Origin: CAZSDW01 sp964605705
GTDB taxonomy: Bacteria > Fidelibacterota > UBA2242
Direction: 5' to 3'
Assembly: GCA_964605705.1 (NCBI GenBank)
Contig: CAZSDW010000091.1
Location: 1-5,053 of the forward strand
DNA: 5,053 bases
The translations under genes were made by a program, and so were the position numbers. How positions within the stretch are numbered: position 1 is the stretch's first letter; each line of letters starts with the position of its first letter. Below are positions 1 through 5,053 of the stretch, piece after piece. The notes beneath the pieces are model-generated. The model was not told the DNA's origin, searched no databases, and saw only the letters and a program-made list of their open reading frames with translations.

Positions 1-33
1 AGCGTGCTCCTTCAGCCACTCGGGCAGCTCTCC
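1..33 (-). tRNA. tRNA-Ser, 5' part only, cut by window edge
   Basis: Read on the minus strand from position 33 leftwards, the sequence starts GGAGAGCTGCCCGAGTGG and continues CTGAAGGAGCACGCT. This fits the 5' half of a bacterial serine tRNA: a seven-base acceptor strand GGAGAGC, the U8-G9 pair TG, a D arm with the invariant GAGTGG..GAAGGA pattern, and the 5' strand of the anticodon stem (CACGC). The anticodon, the long class II variable arm and the T arm lie outside the window. The CACGC stem resembles tRNA-Ser(GGA) genes, but the isoacceptor cannot be read here. It is transcribed away from the genes to its right. Confidence 0.88.
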
Positions 34-45
34 AATAAGCGCAAT

Positions 46-74
46 ATTTTAAACCTTTTACGATGTATATCCAA
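46..74 (-). promoter_or_regulatory. Candidate sigma70-like promoter of the tRNA-Ser gene
   Basis: On the minus strand, TTGGAT (69-74) and TAAAAT (46-51) are separated by exactly 17 bases. The -10 box matches the consensus at 5 of 6 positions and the -35 at 3 of 6. The predicted start lies near position 39, about six bases before the mature tRNA 5' end. The stretch after the -10 contains GCGC, like the GC-rich discriminators of stable-RNA promoters. This is inferred from spacing and consensus only. Confidence 0.45.
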
Positions 75-218
75 GCGTTATGATTCTCTTATTTTCAATG
101 CTGATTGAGGATGCTTTTTCACTGACTATGGTGAGTGCCCGGCAATCCTGCCCAAACAGGGCAAATGTGTATTTTGGGTAATTTCATTAATAAATTAATA
201 GCAGTAACCAAAAAATTA

Positions 219-249
219 TTGAAATAGTATATCTAATCTATTAATTTAG
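219..249 (+). promoter_or_regulatory. Weak candidate promoter for the exported protein gene
   Basis: TTGAAA (219-224) is followed 17 bases later by TAATTT (242-247), a poor sigma70 -10 box. The same bases fit the Bacteroidetes-type promoter better: TTG at 219-221, then 20 bases, then TAATTTAG (242-249), one mismatch from TAnnTTTG. It would start a leader of about 20-30 bases before the ATG at 277. The region is very AT-rich, so a chance match is quite possible. Confidence 0.25.
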
Positions 250-267
250 TCAAAATCAAAATTATAT

Positions 268-271
268 GAGG
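268..271 (+). promoter_or_regulatory. Ribosome binding site that fixes the start at 277
   Basis: GAGG at 268-271 lies five bases before ATG at 277. An in-frame GTG at 271 would extend the protein by two residues, but it overlaps this Shine-Dalgarno sequence and would have none of its own. The ATG at 277 is therefore preferred. Confidence 0.75.
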
Positions 272-276
272 TGGCT

Positions 277-1971
277 ATGAAGAAATTTATCGTTTGGTTT
301 GTTTGTGTACTGTTAATTGTTCCATCGTTCATTTTCGCTCAGGTACTTGAAATCGATAATTCCCAGGAATTATCAAAGGATGCAAGAAAAGGTGAACTTC
401 TGACGTTTACCTATGACCAAGATAGTCAGAATTATACGCTAATTTTTAAACGTGAAAAGAAAAAAACGGATATCTATGAGATATACCAATTCGATAAGGA
501 TTTCAAGTTACTGAAAAATGAAACCCTTGAATCGAATCAAGCCAAAGAGAATTATTCTCAATTTCTTAATTTTGTTGCACCGCAAGATGTCTGGACAGAT
601 CCAATGGTAGTCAGAGTCGATCCGAATTGGGGCGGACAGATTGTTCTTCGACAAGGAAAACTGACCCGGGAATGGACAAAATCGGTAGAAGACAAAGGGA
701 ACTATCGCTATACTACCTGGTACTGGAAGTATAATTTCAACGAGATCCAGAATGTCAAACCAAAATTTGAAGGTCTGGTAGATATTCCCGAAGGCGCGCC
801 GCAATTTGTCATTAATATGGCTCAAAAAGCCGGCGAAAAGGTAGTCCTCCTGACATATGCTACCGATGAACCAGCCGTTGAAGTGACGACCGGAAAACAA
901 AATTTTGTTTACGGCAGTCTCTGGGCTCGTAAAAAGGATTATGCTTCCGCTTCAGGTGATATTCTTATTATTGGACGCAGCGACCAGATGGATTTTGACA
1001 CAAAAGCACCGTTTCAGGTATTTTTATCAATGAAATATTCAGCTGAAGACTTGTCGCAAAAGCATTACGAAACTTTTAAATTCGATCACATGGTGGAAAT
1101 GATTTACAATCAGCAATTGGGTGATGGTTCGATTGTGTGCATCTTCTGCCCGGTCTCCTACCCTGGAATGAAAAATAAAGATCCGAATCCGATTAACTGG
1201 CAATATGTCCGGGTAGGCGCTGACGCTGTTGTCAAAGACAAATTTGCATTTGAAAATAAGGGTGGCTGGTGGAAAATCACAAATGCCGTTCTATCCGGCA
1301 ATGATGAAGTGCTAATTTACGGTTTAGCCCTTCAGAAAAAAGCCGGCAAATACTTCAGCAGCGCTGCCGCGTTATCTGATTTTGACAATGTCCAACTCAT
1401 GAAAGTGGCAAATGGTGAAATGAGTTACCTGAGCACAGTATCCGTTAAAGATTTAGAGAAAAAATTGCAGAAACCCGGTAATGTAAAAAAAGTGAAAGCC
1501 TATGCCGGCAAAGATATGGTTTTAACTGCAATGAATACATTAGCATCTAACGGTGATCTGATTTTTACAGGAGAAGCTACTGACCATTCTGTACTCTACG
1601 CCTTTCATTTTGGGGCTGATGGTGTTCTGAAAGCTCATTATGCAATTGGAATGGATGTCCAGATGAAGGAAAATGCCATTGATCACACGATTTTTGAAAA
1701 TCCTGATCAGAAGACGGCAACATTTTTTATTGCGGAACTTGAAAAAATTGACAACGGGCGCTATTTAAAAATTCCGAAAATTGCATCAATTGGACTCACC
1801 GGCGGAACGATTTCCGATATCGAGACATATGGATACGGGAAAAAAGGTAAATATTATCTCGATGATGTTTATCCTTACACATTTATTGAAGATGGACAAA
1901 AAGTGGTCTTTTTCAGTCGCGATGACAAAGATGCCAGTGTCTGGATGGGACGGGTAAAATTAGGCAATTAA
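277..1971 (+). CDS. Sec-exported protein of unknown function (564 aa)
   Basis: I do not recognise this family. The N-terminus is a clear Sec type I signal peptide: two lysines, a hydrophobic stretch over residues 4-20, and likely cleavage after A21 (I-F-A before Q22). No lipobox cysteine is present at that site, so a soluble exported protein is more likely than a lipoprotein. The mature part is about 543 residues, rich in aromatic and charged residues, with no further membrane helix. Short alternating strand-like stretches ending in Asp/Gly turns recur, such as IYEIYQFDKDFKLL near residues 66-79, VLYAFHFGADGVLKAHYAI near 439-457 and VVFFSRDDKDASVWMGRVKL at the C-terminus. These suggest an all-beta fold, possibly a beta-propeller, which is an inference. 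The only mature cysteines are a C-I-F-C pair at 288 and 291. The gene stands alone: divergent from tRNA-Ser and closed by its own terminator at 1992-2025. Being a gene is near certain; function is open. Confidence 0.9.
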   Translation: MKKFIVWFVCVLLIVPSFIFAQVLEIDNSQELSKDARKGELLTFTYDQDSQNYTLIFKREKKKTDIYEIYQFDKDFKLLKNETLESNQAKENYSQFLNFVAPQDVWTDPMVVRVDPNWGGQIVLRQGKLTREWTKSVEDKGNYRYTTWYWKYNFNEIQNVKPKFEGLVDIPEGAPQFVINMAQKAGEKVVLLTYATDEPAVEVTTGKQNFVYGSLWARKKDYASASGDILIIGRSDQMDFDTKAPFQVFLSMKYSAEDLSQKHYETFKFDHMVEMIYNQQLGDGSIVCIFCPVSYPGMKNKDPNPINWQYVRVGADAVVKDKFAFENKGGWWKITNAVLSGNDEVLIYGLALQKKAGKYFSSAAALSDFDNVQLMKVANGEMSYLSTVSVKDLEKKLQKPGNVKKVKAYAGKDMVLTAMNTLASNGDLIFTGEATDHSVLYAFHFGADGVLKAHYAIGMDVQMKENAIDHTIFENPDQKTATFFIAELEKIDNGRYLKIPKIASIGLTGGTISDIETYGYGKKGKYYLDDVYPYTFIEDGQKVVFFSRDDKDASVWMGRVKLGN

Positions 1972-1991
1972 ATTCATTGTGAAATAAAATT

Positions 1992-2025
1992 AATAGGCTG
2001 GCAGCAATGTCAGCCTATTTTCTTT
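1992..2025 (+). terminator. Intrinsic terminator after the exported protein gene
   Basis: A 12-bp stem pairs AATAGGCTGGCA (1992-2003) with TGTCAGCCTATT (2008-2019), with one G·U pair at G2001-T2010. The loop GCAA (2004-2007) is a GNRA tetraloop. A T-rich tail, TTTTCTTT, runs to 2025. It begins 21 bases after the TAA stop, so it should end transcription of the gene at 277-1971 and separate it from the operon downstream. Confidence 0.9.
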
Positions 2026-2069
2026 AATGGCTATTTAAAATTATGATTTTAAATTAAAACCATGATAAT

Positions 2070-2098
2070 GCAGATCAGAAACCGGTCTGCCTTTTGTT
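2070..2098 (+). promoter_or_regulatory. Hairpin plus T-tract before the reductase: attenuator, second terminator or operator
   Basis: GCAGATC (2070-2076) pairs with GGTCTGC (2084-2090), seven base pairs including one T·G, around a seven-base loop, followed by CTTTTGTT. This has the form of a weak intrinsic terminator, but it ends only 27 bases before the reductase ATG. Read as DNA it is an inverted repeat just upstream of TAAAAT (2098-2103), a 5-of-6 match to a -10 box, so it could instead be an operator covering the -35 region. Another possible -10, GATAAT (2064-2069), lies just before it. The sequence does not decide between these. Confidence 0.4.
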
Positions 2099-2124
2099 AA
2101 AATGAACGACATTGTGAGGTTTTT

Positions 2125-3336
2125 ATGAGTAAATCTACATCCCTGAATCGCCGTGATTTCTTTAAAACTGCCGCTGCCGGTTTAGGTGGCTATGTCATGC
2201 TCTCTTCCGACATTAATGACCAAACGAACCCAGGAAAACCGAAAAAGCACAAAGTGGTCTATCGGACGCTGGGAAAAACCGGGATAAAATTGCCAGTAAT
2301 CAGTATGGGGGTTATGAATGCCGACAATCCGAATTTGGTCAAAGCTGCACTGGATAATGGCATTGTTCTCCTGGATACTGCAGAAGGTTATCAACGTGGA
2401 CGCAACGAAAATATGATTGGTTCCGTTATCAAAGATTATCCGCGTGAATCATATGTAATTGCGACCAAAATCTTTGATCGCGCAAGAGATCGCGAAGCGG
2501 GTATCTATACCAGAGACGCCACAGAAAAAGGATTCATCGAGAAATTTGATAAAAGCCTGGAACGACTCGGGCTTGATTATGTCGATATTCTGTACTCGCA
2601 CATGCCCAACACCCGGGAAATGGTGCTTTATAAACCATTTTTACAAGCCATGGAAAAATTGAAGAATGAAGGCAGAATCCATTTTGCCGGAGTTTCTACT
2701 CACTGGAATGAACCGGAAGTGATCAATGCAGCCACCGAGAGTCAGTTCTACGATGTTGTTCTTACCTCCTATAATTTCAGACAGGATCATATCAAGCAAA
2801 TCCAGGAATCGATTGCAAAAGCTGCCGATGCCGGGCTTGGAATAGTCGGTATGAAAACCTTTGCCGGCGGTTATCTCGATGAAGCCAAAACCAAACCCGT
2901 CGATCCAAATGCTGCGATTCGTTTCGCCTTGAAAAATCCAAACATTCATACGATTATTCCTGGATTTACGACCTTTGAACAGATGGAAATCGATATATCT
3001 GCGATGGAGGATTTGACATTTACCGAAAAAGACAGTGAAGCGCTGGAACTGGGTTATAATTCATCTGGTGGTGTCTATTGTCAGGGCTGCCAGACCTGTG
3101 TCAGTCAATGTCCGAAAAATCTGCCGATTCCCGATCTGATGCGCGCCCATATGTACGGCTACGCCTATAAAAATTACTGGGAAGCCAGAGAGCTGGTTTC
3201 TTCGCTGAATGTCGGACCAGAACAATGTAAGGACTGTAGGATATGTTCTGTCAAATGTGTCAAGGGTTTTGATGTTAGACGGAAGTTCAATGAGGTGGCA
3301 TCGTTGAAATCCGTTCCGGAACGATTATTAGTATAG
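2125..3336 (+). CDS. Tat-exported aldo/keto reductase with C-terminal double [4Fe-4S] domain
   Basis: The start ATG is preceded by GAGGT at 2116-2120. Residues 8-14 (NRRDFFK) form a twin-arginine motif followed by a hydrophobic stretch (15-27), pointing to export of the folded, cofactor-loaded protein; no clear AxA cleavage site is visible, so it may stay anchored. Residues 45-300 are an aldo/keto reductase barrel with the full catalytic tetrad in family positions: D84 and Y89 (DTAEGY), K115 (ATK) and H159 (LYSHMP). G189-V-S-T and I278-P-G match other family landmarks, but the Lys/Arg usual after IPG for NADPH phosphate binding are absent. The tail has two ferredoxin-type motifs: C319, C322, C325, C329-P and C368, C371, C374, C378, the second without the usual proline. 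The domain order matches known ferredoxin-tailed aldo/keto reductases. Substrate and electron partner are unknown. It is the first gene of a probable operon with the DUF6599 gene 12 bases downstream. Confidence 0.93.
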   Translation: MSKSTSLNRRDFFKTAAAGLGGYVMLSSDINDQTNPGKPKKHKVVYRTLGKTGIKLPVISMGVMNADNPNLVKAALDNGIVLLDTAEGYQRGRNENMIGSVIKDYPRESYVIATKIFDRARDREAGIYTRDATEKGFIEKFDKSLERLGLDYVDILYSHMPNTREMVLYKPFLQAMEKLKNEGRIHFAGVSTHWNEPEVINAATESQFYDVVLTSYNFRQDHIKQIQESIAKAADAGLGIVGMKTFAGGYLDEAKTKPVDPNAAIRFALKNPNIHTIIPGFTTFEQMEIDISAMEDLTFTEKDSEALELGYNSSGGVYCQGCQTCVSQCPKNLPIPDLMRAHMYGYAYKNYWEARELVSSLNVGPEQCKDCRICSVKCVKGFDVRRKFNEVASLKSVPERLLV

Positions 3337-3348
3337 ATTTAAAAACAG

Positions 3349-4242
3349 ATGCTTAAAAATACTAAAGTCCGAATCAGGTTCATCACTATCTCCATTCTTT
3401 TTTTTGCTTCTATGGGGATTTTTACTAATAAAACTGTTCATGGTGAAGAGAAACAAAATTATCCGAAAATCGGACAGTGGAAACCGTCAAAGGATATCCA
3501 GGTTTTTACTGAAGATAATCTGTTCGATTATATTAATGGCGCATCAGAACTCTACCTCAGCTATGAATTCCGGCAGCTGGATGTTGTTTACTATAAAAAC
3601 CGGAACAAGCAGGAAATTGTCCTTGAGGTTTACAAACATCTATCACCGGTTTATGCCTATGGTATTTATAGTCAAGAGCGTTCGCCGGATGTAACGTTTG
3701 TTCAACTCGGTACGGAGAGTTACTTCAGCGGTTCCTATCTGTATATTCTTGCCGGGAAGTATTATATCAAAATCTACAGCTACGATTTGGAAAAAGACGC
3801 TGAACAGATTTTGCTTGAATTCGCAAAATCACTGCTGGAATCTTTTAAATATGATAGTAATCTACCTAAATTAATCCAGGCGTTCCCGTCTAAATACCTG
3901 GTAGCAAAATCCGAACAATTCATTGCCAGGAATCTTCTGGGTTATTCATTTTTTAATAATGGTTATCAGGCATTTTATGATATCAATAGTGAAACCGGTC
4001 GTCTGTTCATAATTGAATCCCAATCCATTCGGGAAAGCAATGAATTATACGATCAGTACCTTCAGCAACTTCACCATGCTCCGATAATCCCAGGCAGTAT
4101 TGAATACAAGGTCAATGATCCTTATCATGGGATTGGCATCATCCGGAAATGTGCCCATTTTATCTACGGTGGTTTCGGGATTTCGGATATTGAACAACTC
4201 ACAAAATTGCTTGATCGTATGAAAGAAAACATCTGCCGATGA
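3349..4242 (+). CDS. Exported DUF6599-family protein
   Basis: This 297-residue protein has a signal peptide: basic N-terminus (KNTKVRIR), hydrophobic residues 11-25, and possible cleavage after V-H-G at 30-32. The segment WKPSKDIQVFTEDNLFDYIN and the following GASELYLSYEF (residues 44-74) match what I recall as the DUF6599 signature, in which an NG-A-E-LY-Y-F block follows a 'Tyr-thr-x-enL' stretch. Also consistent are the EVYKHLSPVYAYGIYSQER block (93-111) and the later GG.Y.YIL-like region. No catalytic function is known to me. The start is set by an in-frame TAA at 3340-3342; ATG 3349 is the first codon able to start after it. The Shine-Dalgarno sequence is weak, so translation probably depends on coupling to the reductase gene, whose stop lies 12 bases upstream. 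No terminator separates the two. Family assignment is from memory, not a search. Confidence 0.85.
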   Translation: MLKNTKVRIRFITISILFFASMGIFTNKTVHGEEKQNYPKIGQWKPSKDIQVFTEDNLFDYINGASELYLSYEFRQLDVVYYKNRNKQEIVLEVYKHLSPVYAYGIYSQERSPDVTFVQLGTESYFSGSYLYILAGKYYIKIYSYDLEKDAEQILLEFAKSLLESFKYDSNLPKLIQAFPSKYLVAKSEQFIARNLLGYSFFNNGYQAFYDINSETGRLFIIESQSIRESNELYDQYLQQLHHAPIIPGSIEYKVNDPYHGIGIIRKCAHFIYGGFGISDIEQLTKLLDRMKENICR

Positions 4243-4268
4243 TTTGTATTTCGTTTCACCGATTATTG

Positions 4269-4288
4269 CCCGGTTCTTCAGGACCGGG
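4269..4288 (+). repeat. REP-like hairpin unit 1
   Basis: CCCGGTTC (4269-4276) pairs with GGACCGGG (4281-4288) through eight base pairs, one of them T·G, around the loop TTCA. It starts 27 bases after the DUF6599 stop codon. The T·G pair exists only on the plus strand (it becomes A·C on the other), which favours folding as plus-strand DNA or RNA. It is followed by three GATC sites in 20 bases. Confidence 0.75.
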
Positions 4289-4312
4289 ATCAAAGATCAA
4301 TGCGATCCAATC

Positions 4313-4334
4313 CTAACGCCGTTCACGACGTTAG
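4313..4334 (+). repeat. REP-like hairpin unit 2
   Basis: CTAACG (4313-4318) pairs with CGTTAG (4329-4334). After a C·A mismatch (4319/4328), CG (4320-4321) pairs with CG (4326-4327) around the loop TTCA. A G at 4328 would make the stem perfect, so it looks like a once-perfect palindrome with one mutation. Its core is shared with unit 5. Confidence 0.7.
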
Positions 4335-4351
4335 AACGAGAATAAGACCAG

Positions 4352-4371
4352 CCCACGGATTTATCCGTGGG
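4352..4371 (+). repeat. REP-like hairpin unit 3
   Basis: CCCACGGA (4352-4359) and TCCGTGGG (4364-4371) form a perfect eight-pair stem with loop TTTA. It is one of the two perfectly paired, GC-rich units of the array, a sign of recent copying or of selection. Confidence 0.85.
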
Positions 4372-4396
4372 AAAATGATACCACCAATTTCCAAAT

Positions 4397-4412
4397 AACC
4401 GATTCATCGGTT
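4397..4412 (+). repeat. REP-like hairpin unit 4
   Basis: AACCGA (4397-4402) and TCGGTT (4407-4412) form a perfect six-pair stem around the loop TTCA. It is the shortest unit. TTTCCA lies three bases before it, as a similar copy lies two bases before unit 5. Confidence 0.7.
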
Positions 4413-4422
4413 TCTTTCCACT

Positions 4423-4448
4423 GGTTACGCCGTTCCCACGGCGTAACC
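4423..4448 (+). repeat. REP-like hairpin unit 5
   Basis: GGTTACGCCGT (4423-4433) and ACGGCGTAACC (4438-4448) form a perfect 11-pair stem with loop TCCC, the longest in the array. Compared with unit 2 it shares ACGCCGTTC and carries two extra C bases in the loop region (TTCCCA against TTCA), so the two are probably diverged copies of one palindrome. Confidence 0.85.
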
Positions 4449-4456
4449 CATCTCCA

Positions 4457-4478
4457 TCACAACGCGGAAGCATCGTGA
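4457..4478 (-). repeat. REP-like hairpin unit 6, probably inverted
   Basis: On the plus strand TCACAACGC (4457-4465) and GCATCGTGA (4470-4478) have two A·C mismatches. On the minus strand the same positions become G·T pairs, giving a continuous nine-pair stem with loop TTCC. The structure therefore seems preserved on the minus strand, suggesting this unit lies in the opposite orientation to the rest. It ends 47 bases before the transposase start. Confidence 0.5.
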
Positions 4479-4525
4479 CGAACAGAATCCCTTGACATTC
4501 AGCAAGATAGTCCGGAAAATATACC

Positions 4526-5050
4526 ATGACACGGACCCGCTACAAAGCAACTGAGTCAGAATACCCAATCTTCGCAACTGGCACATGTATAGACTGGCTT
4601 CCCCTGCTTAAACCCGATAATACAAAACAAATATTGATTGATGTCATTGTCAATATCCAAAAAATGAAACAACTCAAAATATATGCTATTGTAATAATGC
4701 ATAACCATTTTCACATTATTTATTCATCCTCCAATCCAGCTAAAGTGATGGGAAATTTAAAATCATTTTCCGCCCGGCAGATCATCCAATATTATCGAAA
4801 TATTGGTGCGGAAGATGTATTGCATAATATGCAGAATGCCTGCCCTGAATACAGAAAAGACCGGACTTATAAATTTTGGCAGGAGGGCTACTGCCCCAAA
4901 CAGATGTATTCGTTTGATGTGATGGAACAAAAGATGGATTATATCCATTTGAACCCGGTTCGCAAGGGATATGTGAATTCACCGGAAGAATGGCGATGGT
5001 CGAGCGCCAATCCTGATTTTGAAATTAAGATTGACAGGCTTGAGTATTAA
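4526..5050 (+). CDS. REP-associated tyrosine transposase (RAYT, Y1_Tnp / IS200-like)
   Basis: Single-strand HUH transposase of 174 residues, apparently complete. The HUH metal-binding motif is H61-F62-H63 within VIMHNHFHIIYS. A helix rich in RQIIQYY follows (85-90), then FWQEG (117-121), and the conserved C-terminal block DYIHLNPVRKGYV (138-150) and EEWRWSSA (154-161). Y139 is the likely nucleophile that makes the 5'-phosphotyrosine link, by position in the conserved YIH.NPV block; this is inferred from the family. RAYTs are thought to bind and cut REP hairpins and are usually single-copy, without the terminal ends of an ordinary insertion sequence. The palindrome array immediately upstream fits such a substrate. 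The start ATG has only a weak Shine-Dalgarno sequence (GGA at 4514-4516, nine bases away), compatible with low expression. Sequence to the right of the stop is only three bases, so a matching array on that side cannot be assessed. Confidence 0.92.
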   Translation: MTRTRYKATESEYPIFATGTCIDWLPLLKPDNTKQILIDVIVNIQKMKQLKIYAIVIMHNHFHIIYSSSNPAKVMGNLKSFSARQIIQYYRNIGAEDVLHNMQNACPEYRKDRTYKFWQEGYCPKQMYSFDVMEQKMDYIHLNPVRKGYVNSPEEWRWSSANPDFEIKIDRLEY

Positions 5051-5053
5051 TTA

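Larger units (their letters stand above)
4269..4478. repeat. Array of six REP-like hairpins upstream of the transposase
   Basis: The 283 bases between the DUF6599 and transposase genes hold no credible gene. Six hairpins take up 126 of the 210 bases from 4269 to 4478, with centres 31-45 bases apart and spacers of 24, 17, 25, 10 and 8 bases. Loops are four bases long: TTCA in units 1, 2 and 4, TTTA in 3, TCCC in 5, and TTCC in 6 when read on the minus strand. Units 2 and 5 share a core sequence. RAYT transposases are known to act on REP palindromes that often flank their gene, so this is best read as a nest of diverged REP-like elements. No T-tract follows any unit, so these are not standard terminators, although unit 1 may protect or end the operon transcript. 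Confidence 0.8.

Noticed and set aside
149..163. Short hairpin TGCCC / GGGCA with loop AAACA
   Set aside because: Five base pairs with no T-tract and no link to a gene end; a second TGCCC at 136-140 could pair equally well. Too weak to call a terminator or regulatory site.
80..181. Small 33-codon open frame on the plus strand between the tRNA and the first gene
   Set aside because: It has no ribosome binding site and no recognisable product, and it begins right beside the tRNA promoter. It is best treated as chance.
508..900. Minus-strand open frame of 130 codons inside the exported protein gene
   Set aside because: It is fully antisense to a gene with a signal peptide, ribosome binding site and terminator, and shows no recognisable domain.
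4269..4288. Hairpin after the DUF6599 gene as an intrinsic terminator
   Set aside because: It is stable and well placed, but the bases after it are ATCAAAGATC, with no T-tract on either strand. It is kept as a REP-like unit.
4269..4478. CRISPR array
   Set aside because: The repeated units are palindromes of different sequence and length, the spacers are 8-25 bases, and no cas gene is present.
4297..4527. Minus-strand open frame of 76 codons across the palindrome array
   Set aside because: It runs through all but one of the hairpins, has no ribosome binding site or known motif, and is explained by low stop-codon density in GC-rich palindromes.

Overview
The window looks like part of a bacterial chromosome that is AT-rich by eye. 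It suggests a Gram-negative of the FCB / Calditrichota-Ignavibacteria kind. The grounds are soft: Sec and Tat export signals, a ferredoxin-tailed Tat aldo/keto reductase next to a DUF6599 protein, and a RAYT-type transposase of a sort I associate with those groups. The phylum is an inference, not a demonstration.

Layout from left to right. Positions 1-33 carry the 5' part of a tRNA-Ser gene on the minus strand, cut by the window edge, with a plausible sigma70-like promoter at 46-74. About 240 bases of intergenic DNA then separate it from a divergent gene at 277-1971, a Sec-exported protein of 564 residues that I do not recognise. It ends in a strong intrinsic terminator (1992-2025). A second hairpin followed by a T-rich tract (2070-2098) lies just before the next gene.

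Positions 2125-4242 are a likely two-gene operon with 12 bases between the genes. The first gene encodes a Tat-exported aldo/keto reductase with two C-terminal [4Fe-4S] cysteine motifs. The second encodes an exported DUF6599-family protein. Both products should act outside the cytoplasm, so a shared envelope redox or cofactor-linked job is plausible but unproven.

The 283-base gap at 4243-4525 is filled by a run of six hairpins (4269-4478), spaced 31-45 bases centre to centre. Several share a TTCA loop and two share a core sequence. The array lies directly upstream of a complete REP-associated tyrosine transposase (RAYT / Y1_Tnp, HUH motif) at 4526-5050. The arrangement is that of a REP-transposase locus with diverged, nested palindromes, and it is the most interesting part of the window.
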